Assembly: GCA_027318915.1 (NCBI GenBank) | Contig: DAHVOH010000057.1 | Location: 1 to 22,215, forward strand | DNA length: 22,215 bases | DNA from: Clostridiales bacterium | GTDB taxonomy: Bacteria; Bacillota_E; Sulfobacillia; Sulfobacillales; JAIMBI01 | Direction: 5' to 3' | In this document: positions 8,581-15,592 of the stretch, one piece after another | How positions within the stretch are numbered: position 1 is the first letter of the stretch | Layout of the letters: every line of letters starts with the position of its first letter | The notes under the pieces: generated by a model | Databases searched by the model: none | What the model was told of the DNA's origin: nothing | The model's input: the letters and a program-made list of their open reading frames with translations, nothing else | Position numbers and translations under genes: made by a program

Positions 8581-8586
8581 TATAAT
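8581..8586 (+). promoter_or_regulatory. -10 box of the iclR-type gene
   Basis: A perfect TATAAT in an otherwise GC-rich stretch. It predicts a transcript start near 8593 and a leader of about 57 bases before the ATG at 8650. No recognisable -35 hexamer is found at normal spacing; the nested palindrome occupies that place. Confidence 0.6.
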
Positions 8587-8649
8587 GGACGTGCGTGGAC
8601 CAACGCCCTTTGCCTCAGATCGGTCGTCCACCCGAAACGGGGGATCACG

Positions 8650-9480
8650 ATGGCGGCATCCTGGACCATTCAAAGTCTCGCGCGCGGACTGGAATTGTTG
8701 GACCTGATCGCCACTCAGCCGACCGGGGCCACGATGAAGTGGCTGAGCGCCGTGTCGGGGATTCCGCTGAGCACGTGCTACCACTTGGTCAACACATTGA
8801 TCGCGGCGGGATACGTGGAGAAGGACCGGGCCACCCAGGCTTACCAGATCTCCTACAAAATCGGCTATCTGCATAACCAGTGGCATCAGGGGCGCCAGGT
8901 TCCGGAGGCTCTCACCCGTTTGGCGAACCAAGCCATGGCCGATCTGCATGAGACGACGTATCTGGCCAAATGGGAAGCGGACGCCGTCGTCATCCAGTAC
9001 ATTGCCGAAGGAAACCAGGCGGTCAAAGTCCGGTCGCTCTACGTGGGCTACCGCGAACATCCATTTTTGCATGCCCTGGGCAAAGCCGTGCTGGCCCAAC
9101 TCGATGCGGGCCCTCTGCGCGATTACTACCTGTCCCACCGGCCCGAGCGGCGATCACCGTATTCCAAAGTCGCCTGGGAAGAGGTCCAAGCGGAACTGGT
9201 GCTGACCCGGGACCGCGGCTACAGCCTTGACATTGAAGAATGGGAAACGGGCATTTGCTGCATCGGCGTGCCCGTCGTTCAGTACGACGGAACGGTATGG
9301 GGCTCGCTGGCGATTTCCATGCCGAAGAGTCGCTACCGGCCCGGGGATCGGCGTGTCATCGCGTATCTGCAAGACAAGGGACGGATGATGTCCGAGAGTT
9401 TGGGCTACACACCCGTCGGTGTGCGCGAGGCGCGGCGGGCCACGGGTGTTGGCTCACGCTCGGCGGGCCGGGCCGGTTAA
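8650..9480 (+). CDS. IclR-family transcriptional regulator
   Basis: DNA-binding regulator of 276 residues. The N-terminal winged helix-turn-helix (about residues 5-70) has the IclR layout: SLARGLELLDLI, then SAVSGIPLSTCYHLVNTLIAAGYV, then the wing. The C-terminal effector domain (about 85-255) contains LHALGKAVLA near residues 138-147 and GICCIGVPV near 201-209, both typical of the family. Members sense small carbon compounds and often control the adjacent catabolic operon. Here the downstream E1-alpha/E1-beta/E2 operon starts 114 bases after the stop. The ATG has GGGGGA a few bases upstream. The last 25 residues are Ala/Arg/Gly-rich and lie beyond the usual domain. The inducer is unknown; a substrate or product of the dehydrogenase is the obvious candidate. 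Confidence 0.93.
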   Translation: MAASWTIQSLARGLELLDLIATQPTGATMKWLSAVSGIPLSTCYHLVNTLIAAGYVEKDRATQAYQISYKIGYLHNQWHQGRQVPEALTRLANQAMADLHETTYLAKWEADAVVIQYIAEGNQAVKVRSLYVGYREHPFLHALGKAVLAQLDAGPLRDYYLSHRPERRSPYSKVAWEEVQAELVLTRDRGYSLDIEEWETGICCIGVPVVQYDGTVWGSLAISMPKSRYRPGDRRVIAYLQDKGRMMSESLGYTPVGVREARRATGVGSRSAGRAG

Positions 9481-9499
9481 ACCCCCCGGTCCGCCGAGC
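9458..9499 (+). terminator. Strong hairpin spanning the iclR stop codon
   Basis: Arms GCTCGGCGGGCCGG (9458-9471) and CCGGTCCGCCGAGC (9486-9499) pair over 14 positions, with one G-U wobble and a 14-base loop. The TAA stop (9478-9480) lies in the loop. No U tract follows. It could be a terminator or attenuator between the regulator and the dehydrogenase operon, or an RNA-stability element. Confidence 0.5.
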
Positions 9500-9594
9500 G
9501 CAGCCACTCGCCGCGCCGGTCACAGACTCGTTTACACGGGTTTCGAAGGAACGAGGAGCCCCTCAGCGAGCCACCACGAAAGGAGCGCTTGCCC

Positions 9595-10599
9595 ATGTCG
9601 ACCGATTCGATGCCGTCGCGAGATGAGCTCGTGGCGTTGTACCGCACGATGTGCGTCATTCGGATCTATGAAGACCGCCTGGCGGAAATCTACACCGAAG
9701 GCAAGACCCCGCTGTTCAGCATAGCGGCGGGACCCGTGCCCGGTGAGATGCATTTGGCCGCCGGCCAAGAGCCCGTGGCTGTGGGCGTCATCGCCCATTT
9801 GCGTGCCGACGACGTGGTCACGGCCCCGCACCGTCCCCATCATTTCGCCATTGCCAAGGGCGTCGACTTAAAGCGCATGACCGCCGAGATCTTTGGGAAG
9901 AAGACGGGCCTCTCGCAAGGCAAGGGCGGCCATATGCACCTCTTTGATCCCACCACGCACTTCAGCTGCTCGGGTATCGTGGGAGCCGGGTTTCCGCCCG
10001 CGGTCGGCGCTGCGTTTGCCTTCAAGCGCCAGGGTGTAGACAGGGTGGCCGTGGCCTTTGCCGGCGAGGGCGCCGCCAATCAGGGAACTTTCCATGAAAG
10101 CTTGAACCTGGCCGCGTCATGGCACGTACCGGTCGTCTTTGTGATCGAGGACAACCATTACGCCATCTCCGTGCCCAAGGAACGATCCACCGCGGTGGCC
10201 AAAAACAGCGACCGGGCGAGCGCTTACGGCATCCCCGGCGTCTATGTGCCCGGAAACGATGTGCTGGCCATTTCCGAAGCGGCCGAGAAGGCGATCGCCC
10301 GCGCCCGTCAAGGCCATGGCCCCTCCCTTTTGGAGATTGAGACCACCCGCCTCTATGGGCATTTCCAGGGTGATGCGGAAGCCTACTTGGCGGCGGGCGA
10401 AAAGGACGAATGGCGCCACCTGGACCCCATGCCCCGATTTCGGGACTATCTCCTGCAAAACGGGCGCATGACGCCGGATGATGACCAGACGATTCAGGCC
10501 GAGGCCCGCGCTGTGGTCGACGAGGCGATAGCATTTGCGCGCGAATCGCCCGACCCGGATCCGACCGACGCGTTCACCGACGTCTTTGTCAACGCCTAG
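9595..10599 (+). CDS. 2-oxo acid (or acetoin) dehydrogenase E1 component, alpha subunit
   Basis: Thiamine-diphosphate-dependent E1 alpha subunit of 334 residues, of the PdhA/AcoA/BkdA type, which with E1-beta decarboxylates a 2-oxo acid (or cleaves acetoin) and passes the acyl group to lipoyl-E2. The ThDP/Mg motif runs from GEGAANQG at 157-164 to EDNHYAIS at 185-192. The usual GDG is GEG here, as in branched-chain 2-oxo acid E1-alpha, while Asn187 is kept. A GHFQGDAEAY loop at 255-264 lacks the regulatory serine of mitochondrial PDH and resembles the acetoin dehydrogenase group. The ATG at 9595 is nine bases after AGGAG; the in-frame TTG at 9589 is too close to it. The gene is first of a three-gene operon. 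Substrate specificity cannot be settled from these mixed features. Confidence 0.93.
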   Translation: MSTDSMPSRDELVALYRTMCVIRIYEDRLAEIYTEGKTPLFSIAAGPVPGEMHLAAGQEPVAVGVIAHLRADDVVTAPHRPHHFAIAKGVDLKRMTAEIFGKKTGLSQGKGGHMHLFDPTTHFSCSGIVGAGFPPAVGAAFAFKRQGVDRVAVAFAGEGAANQGTFHESLNLAASWHVPVVFVIEDNHYAISVPKERSTAVAKNSDRASAYGIPGVYVPGNDVLAISEAAEKAIARARQGHGPSLLEIETTRLYGHFQGDAEAYLAAGEKDEWRHLDPMPRFRDYLLQNGRMTPDDDQTIQAEARAVVDEAIAFARESPDPDPTDAFTDVFVNA

Positions 10600-10631
10600 G
10601 GCGCACGGCCCGAAGAAGAGGAGGGTGGAAA

Positions 10632-11648
10632 ATGTCAACCACGACCGTTCGCAAGTTGACGATGGCGCGGGCCATCAGTGAGGCGATTGCTCAGGAAATG
10701 GAGCGTGACCCGCGTGTTCTGGTATGGGGTGAGGATGTCGGTGCGTATGGCGGTATCTTCGGAGCCACGCAGGGACTGCTGCAGAAGTTTGGGGAAGACC
10801 GCGTCATCGACACCCCGATTTCGGAGAGCGCCTTCATCGGCGCCGCCATCGGCGCCAGCGCGGAAGGACTGCGTCCCATTGTCGAGCTGATGTTCGTAGA
10901 TTTCTTTGGCGTGGCGATGGACCAAATCTACAATCACCTGGCGAAAAATCACTTCATGTCGGGGGGAAGCGTTCGCCACCCGGTGGTGCTGATGACCGCC
11001 ATTGGCGGGGGCTACAACGATGCCGCCCAGCACAGTCAGAGCTTGTACGGCTTGTTCGCGCATGTGCCCGGACTCAAAATCGTGGTGCCGTCCAACGCGT
11101 ATGACGCCAAGGGGCTCATGATTCGATCCATTCGGGAAGATGACCCGGTGATGTACTTCTTTCACAAGGGCCTGTTGGGCTTGGGATGGATGCCTTCGGA
11201 CGACTGGGCCGAGGTGCACGTGCCGGAGGAGCCATACGAGATCCCGCTCGGTCAGGCGCACGTGGCGGGGGACGGCCAAGATGCCGCCGTCATCACCATT
11301 GGTGCCATGGTGCCCAAAGCGATGGCGGCGCGCGACCGGGTGGCCCAGGAGGGCATTTCGGTCGAAGTCATCGATCTGCGGACACTGGTGCCGCTGGACC
11401 GGCGGGCGATCGTGGCCGCGGCTCAAAAAACCCACCGGGTGCTCGTTGTCGACGAGGATTACCGGTCGTTTGGAATGACCGGCGAGGTGGCGGCCACCCT
11501 GGCCGAAGAGGCGTTGGATTATCTCGAAGCCCCGATTCGTCGGCTGGCCGTACCTGATGTGCCGATTCCCTACAGCCGGGTGCTGGAGAAAACGGTGATT
11601 CCCTCGGTCGACACAATCGCCGATGAAATTCGGGCTTTGGTGAGATAG
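10632..11648 (+). CDS. 2-oxo acid (or acetoin) dehydrogenase E1 component, beta subunit
   Basis: E1 beta subunit of 338 residues that completes the ThDP site with E1-alpha. Family landmarks are all present: GEDVGAYGGIFGAT at 33-46, RVIDTPISE at 57-65 with the ThDP-activating Glu65, GLRPIVELMFVDF at 79-91, and GGGYNDAAQHSQS at 126-137. His134 lies in the AAQHSQS segment characteristic of PdhB/AcoB proteins. The C-terminal transketolase-like domain ends with VPDVPIPYS near 302-310. The length is normal. AGGAGG lies eight to ten bases before the ATG and only 32 bases separate it from the E1-alpha stop, so the two are co-transcribed. Nothing in the subunit is unusual; its substrate is that of the alpha subunit. 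Confidence 0.95.
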   Translation: MSTTTVRKLTMARAISEAIAQEMERDPRVLVWGEDVGAYGGIFGATQGLLQKFGEDRVIDTPISESAFIGAAIGASAEGLRPIVELMFVDFFGVAMDQIYNHLAKNHFMSGGSVRHPVVLMTAIGGGYNDAAQHSQSLYGLFAHVPGLKIVVPSNAYDAKGLMIRSIREDDPVMYFFHKGLLGLGWMPSDDWAEVHVPEEPYEIPLGQAHVAGDGQDAAVITIGAMVPKAMAARDRVAQEGISVEVIDLRTLVPLDRRAIVAAAQKTHRVLVVDEDYRSFGMTGEVAATLAEEALDYLEAPIRRLAVPDVPIPYSRVLEKTVIPSVDTIADEIRALVR

Positions 11649-11658
11649 GAGGGGTCCT

Positions 11659-12678
11659 GTGCCGGACATGGACATCACCGTGGCTTTTGGGGAACGAGAG
11701 GATGCCGAAGCGGTCCTGGTGCATTGGATCTATGACCGCGGCGCGTTTGTTCGCGCCGGCGAGCCCATCGCCGAGGCGATGGCGGACAAAGTGACGCTGG
11801 AGATTCAGGCGCCCGCAGCGGGGTACCTGATTCCCCTCACGGCCACCGACGACGTCTTTCATCCGGGTCAGGTGATTGGCCGCATCAGCGATGAGCCCCC
11901 CAATGCCGAGAACCGCGATCGCGAGTCCGCCCGCACCGCACCCGCCGTTTCCGAAGGAGAGGACTTTGTCCCTGCGGCGCCGGCGGTGCGGCGTTACGCC
12001 CGGGAACGGGGGGTCGATCTGAGGGCGGTGGCCCGTGCCTTTCCGGGACGGCGTCTCCGCCCGGAAGACATCGACGCCTGGCTTCACACCTCAAGTCCGC
12101 TGGAGCCGACGCCTTATCCGCCGTTTCGCAAGGCGCTCATTCAACGACTGACGGACCTGGCGGCCCTGCCGACCACCCTGATGCGACGGATCGCGGCCGG
12201 GCCGGCCGACACTCCGCCACTGGTGCGGTTCGCTTGGGCGGTCAGCCATTCTCTGCCTGAGCACCCGTCCTTGAACGGCTGGGCGACGGACCAGGGATTC
12301 CTGGCGGCTCCGGAGATTGTCCTGGGCGTCGCCACCGAAACGGCCCGCGGACTGATGGTGCCCACCCTGGCGGCGCAGCCGGATCGCGACGCTTGGCTCG
12401 CGGAGCTGACTCGGTTGCGCGAGGCTGTCCGGACCAATCAACTGGACCAATTGCAATTTGGCCGACCCTCATTCGTGCTGAGCAATCTGGGCCCCTGGGG
12501 CGTGGAATACTTTACCCCGCGCCTGATGGTGCCCACCGTCGCCGTTCTCGGCATTGGCGCCGGCGACCACGCGACTTTCCCGGTATCGCTCACGTTCGAC
12601 CACCGTGCGGTGGACGGTGCGGAGGCCGCCGCCTTCTTAACCACGCTGGATCGGGCGCTGCGGGAGATGGCGGCCTGA
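11659..12678 (+). CDS. Compact dihydrolipoamide acyltransferase (E2)
   Basis: E2 core of the dehydrogenase complex, 339 residues. It has one lipoyl domain (1-78) with the lipoylated lysine at Lys44 in ADKVTLEI, a peripheral-subunit-binding domain at 105-142 (PAVRRYARERGVDL, then RRLRPEDIDAWL), and the acyltransferase domain from about 155. The catalytic DHRAVDG is at 314-320, with His315 and Asp319. The domain order is canonical, but the protein is shorter than the usual 400-450 residues. The linkers are brief, and the start of the catalytic domain appears to lack about 20 residues between ALIQRL and HPSLN, where others carry a conserved 'D-V-T-L-R' segment. The GTG start lies behind AGGAGG, 10 bases after the E1-beta stop. 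No E3 is encoded nearby, so the complex must borrow one. Confidence 0.92.
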   Translation: MPDMDITVAFGEREDAEAVLVHWIYDRGAFVRAGEPIAEAMADKVTLEIQAPAAGYLIPLTATDDVFHPGQVIGRISDEPPNAENRDRESARTAPAVSEGEDFVPAAPAVRRYARERGVDLRAVARAFPGRRLRPEDIDAWLHTSSPLEPTPYPPFRKALIQRLTDLAALPTTLMRRIAAGPADTPPLVRFAWAVSHSLPEHPSLNGWATDQGFLAAPEIVLGVATETARGLMVPTLAAQPDRDAWLAELTRLREAVRTNQLDQLQFGRPSFVLSNLGPWGVEYFTPRLMVPTVAVLGIGAGDHATFPVSLTFDHRAVDGAEAAAFLTTLDRALREMAA

Positions 12679-12735
12679 ACCCCACGGTTTTCCGGGCGCT
12701 CCGCGAGAAAGCCGTGCACTCCCGGGGTCTTTCGA

Positions 12736-12761
12736 GGCATCGGGCCGGAGCGCCCGATGCC
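12736..12761 (+). terminator. Hairpin after the E1-E2 operon
   Basis: A perfect ten-pair stem, GGCATCGGGC (12736-12745) with GCCCGATGCC (12752-12761), and a six-base loop, 57 bases after the E2 stop. The following bases are G-rich and there is no U tract, so this would be a non-canonical or RNA-stabilising end. Confidence 0.5.
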
Positions 12762-13676
12762 GGGGGAGCCAGCCCGGTGCTGTATGGCACGCGACGCCCA
12801 CCTCATGCCACCGGCGGTTTGCGGACAGGATGCCGAGGGCCGCGTCCCCGGCCCTCGGCCCCTCGACGACTAATCTGACGGGCCGGCGCCCGCCGCTTCC
12901 AGACCGTCCCATGAACGCGCCCGCCCGCAATGCCTCACGGATTGAAGCGGAGGTTTCCGGGACCACTCCCGGAAGTTCGCGGGTGTTTGATCGCCTCACC
13001 GCGCCCAGCCTGGGGTCCTGGGCCCGATCGCCCCCGGACGTCGATTGGGGTCCTTGGCTCCAGGCCGACCGATGGACCTGCCGTTTGACCGTCAGATCGC
13101 GAGGACCTGCCCGCTTCCCCCCGGGCACGTGCCAAAGAAGGGGGCAGGCGCGGGGCGCTAGGTTCAAGGAATGGGGGCAAAAGCCCCGGTCGGCCGGACG
13201 GCTTTTCTCGAGGACGGGGCCGCACAGCCCGGTCCGCTTCGGGGTCAACACCGCGTCCGCCGGGATCCCCACCGAGGCCCAACGGCGGAAAACTGTCCGC
13301 GGCCGACGACCCCATGCCTCCCGAGGCGTGGCGGGAGGCCCTGCGCGCCAAGGTCCACGAGATGGCGCCGCAGCCGTTCCGCGGGAGTCACTTGGGAGCG
13401 CCCGCCGCCAGGACGTCATGGCCGGACATCAGCACAGACCCGGTTGCGGTGGCGGATGACACCGGCCGAGCCGGGGGATGGAAAGCCGCTGGTCAGATCC
13501 CTCCGGTGCCCGGCGGGATGTTGCCTCCGGTAACGGTGCCGGGAGCCGACCGAGACACGCCCCACCCATCTCGATGGACCTCCGGGAGGCGTGCTTGATG
13601 CGGGACGCTCCAGGAGCGCGGCCGCATGGGAAAACGACCGGCCGTGCCGCCGCAAGATCGCCCGCTGCTCCCGCGG
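12762..13676. other. 0.9 kb gap without a supportable gene
   Basis: This region lies between the convergent E2 and decarboxylase genes. A plus-strand frame starting at 13314 begins with a protein-like stretch (MPPEAWREALRAKVHEMA) but has no ribosome site and soon turns into low-complexity sequence. A long minus-strand frame over 12637-13419 is arginine/glycine-rich and runs into the E2 gene antisense. I see no real gene. Confidence 0.45.
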
Positions 13677-15074
13677 TCAGCGGACGATCGACCCGGCGAG
13701 GCGGATAATGGCCGCAAGACTCTGGTCCACATCGTCGGCAGTTGTTGCCCACGACGAGATGCTGATGCGCATGGCTGCCCGTCCGTGCCATTCGGTGCCC
13801 CCGCACCAACAGGTCCCATCCGCCTGCACGGCGGCCACGACGCGTCGTGTGGTCTCCGCGTCGCCGAACGCGACCAGCACCTGGTTCAACACCACCTCGT
13901 TCAGCACCTCGTATCCGGCCGCTTGGAGGCCCTCGGCAAACCGGCGTGCATGGCCGCAGCAGCGCTCCACCAGGTCGGCCACTCCCGACCGGCCCAGCGT
14001 GCGGAGGACCGCATAAACCGGCACGGCTCGGGCGCGGCGAGACTCCTCGGGCACATACTGTCGGCCATCGCGTTCGCGTGCCGTCTGCTGGATGTAGGCG
14101 GCGGACAACGTCATCGCGTCCCGGTGCGCTCGCGGGTGGGCACAAAGCACCATTCCGCAATCGTAGGGCACGTTCAGCCACTTGTGCCCGTCGGTGGCCA
14201 GGGAGTCGGCCCGTTCCACGCCCATAGCCAGATGACGCAGTGGGCCGCTGGCCCGCGCCCAGAGGCCAAACGCGCCGTCGACGTGCAGCCAGGCGCCACG
14301 CTCTCGGGCGAGATCGGCAAGGACGTCGACGGGATCAAACGCGCCGGTGTTCACGTTGCCGGCCTGGGCGCACACGATGCACGGCCCCGACCGGTCGGCC
14401 AGGAGCCGCTCGAGCGCCTGGGCCCGCATCCGTCCTTGCCCGTCGGTGGGCACTGTGCGGAGGTTCCGATGGCCGAGACCCAACATGGCGAGCGAACGGG
14501 CGATGGTGTAGTGCGCCTCCTCGCTGGCCAGAACATCAATGGGCGGCGCGCCGCCCATTCCGTTGGCCTCAACGTCCCAACCCACCGCGTGCAAGACATG
14601 ATGCCGCGCCGCCGCCAGCGCCGTAAAATTGGCCATCTGACCGCCCGTCACGTATCCGACGCTCCACGCGGGAGGAAGGTCCAACAGACTCAAAATCCAA
14701 CCGCGAACCACGTCTTCGACCACGCCCGCCAACGGGGACATCACGTGCAAACCCGCGTTCTGATCCCAGGCGGACACGAGCCAATCGGCCGCGGTGGCCA
14801 CGGGCAGACTGCTTCCGGTCACAAAGCCGAAGTAGCGGGGTCCCTGGCTGGCCACTGTACCGTCCCGGCCCATTCCGGCCAGAATGTCTATCACCTGGCG
14901 GGCGTCGTCGCCGGCGTCCGCCAGCGGGACGGCCAATTCGGTGCGGAGCGCGTCCGTATCGACCAACGCGCCCACCATACGCCCGCCCACGCTGTCCAAA
15001 TACCGGCGGGCGTGGCCCGCGGCCGCATCCAGCAGAAACCCTCCAACCCCATCCGTCTCACTCGGCTGGTCCAC
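13677..15074 (-). CDS. PLP-dependent amino acid decarboxylase (group II type)
   Basis: Fold-type I pyridoxal-phosphate enzyme of 465 residues, related to group II decarboxylases (aromatic amino acid, glutamate, histidine). The PLP lysine is Lys298 in SLATDGHKWLN (291-301), the pyridine-N aspartate is Asp266 in WLHVDGAFG, and the ring-stacking histidine is His188 in SEEAHYT. The glycine-rich cofactor segment YVTGGQMANF is at 141-150. The frame is open further upstream, but the GTG at 15074 is preferred because AAGAAGGGA precedes it and homology-like sequence starts there. An APC amino acid permease lies upstream in the same direction, 518 bases away, the arrangement seen when a decarboxylase is paired with amino acid import or amine exchange. 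The substrate is not readable from sequence alone. Confidence 0.87.
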   Translation of the reverse strand: MDQPSETDGVGGFLLDAAAGHARRYLDSVGGRMVGALVDTDALRTELAVPLADAGDDARQVIDILAGMGRDGTVASQGPRYFGFVTGSSLPVATAADWLVSAWDQNAGLHVMSPLAGVVEDVVRGWILSLLDLPPAWSVGYVTGGQMANFTALAAARHHVLHAVGWDVEANGMGGAPPIDVLASEEAHYTIARSLAMLGLGHRNLRTVPTDGQGRMRAQALERLLADRSGPCIVCAQAGNVNTGAFDPVDVLADLARERGAWLHVDGAFGLWARASGPLRHLAMGVERADSLATDGHKWLNVPYDCGMVLCAHPRAHRDAMTLSAAYIQQTARERDGRQYVPEESRRARAVPVYAVLRTLGRSGVADLVERCCGHARRFAEGLQAAGYEVLNEVVLNQVLVAFGDAETTRRVVAAVQADGTCWCGGTEWHGRAAMRISISSWATTADDVDQSLAAIIRLAGSIVR

Positions 15075-15592
15075 CCGCCATCCCTTCTTTCTTGCCCGGC
15101 GCGCGGCCACTTTGGACGCTCGGGCGTTCGGTGCCGCCTGCACCCACTCTACGCCATACGCGGACAAAGGCCTCAACCGAAGAGCACGGCGGCGCCGTCG
15201 TTCGAGGACTCGCGCAGAGGTCCCAGGACGCTTGCTGTGCGAGCCGCCCCGCCCCCAAACGACGGGCGGTGCCTGTCCCCGTCCTGCCGCCAACCTCCGC
15301 GGCATTCCGAAGACACGCGGCTTGCTGCATCCCGTCGCCCAATCGCCATGCTTTGCGGCCCCTCAGGATCCCGCCGAGGTGACGCCACCGAGCGTCTGAC
15401 AAGCCCAAGAGCGCGACGCCTTGCCGGGGACACCTCCTCCATGAGAAGTGCCCGGATGGCGCCGCCTGCCGGTTTTCCGGCGTCACATCGGCCGGGGCGG
15501 TCCGAGTATAAGAACGCGAGAGGCCCGAACCGGGCGCCGGCTGACCGCCGCTCCGTTCGGGCCTCGCTACAGGCGTATGGCGGCGCGGCTTC
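15075..15592. other. Spacer between permease and decarboxylase genes
   Basis: This 518-base spacer contains the permease terminator hairpin (15521-15564), and the rest has no supportable gene. Long frames seen here are extensions of the decarboxylase frame or antisense shadows. The presence of a terminator suggests that the decarboxylase has its own promoter in this spacer, but I cannot point to a convincing -10/-35 pair. Confidence 0.4.
15521..15564 (-). terminator. Terminator of the permease gene
   Basis: Perfect ten-pair arms AGGCCCGAAC (15521-15530) and GTTCGGGCCT (15555-15564), with a loop that can fold further (GGCG/CGCC). It begins 28 bases after the permease stop on the minus strand. 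The following minus-strand bases, CTCGCGTTCTTATACTC, are moderately U-rich, making it the most terminator-like hairpin in the window. Confidence 0.65.

Noticed and set aside
10635..11678. A 347-codon minus-strand open frame
   Set aside because: It is antisense to the E1-beta gene, which has every expected motif; the minus frame is His/Arg-rich without a family.
12637..13419. A 260-codon minus-strand open frame after the E2 gene
   Set aside because: It overlaps the E2 3' end antisense, has no ribosome site, and its composition (Arg, Gly, Pro, Ser) is that of non-coding GC-rich sequence.
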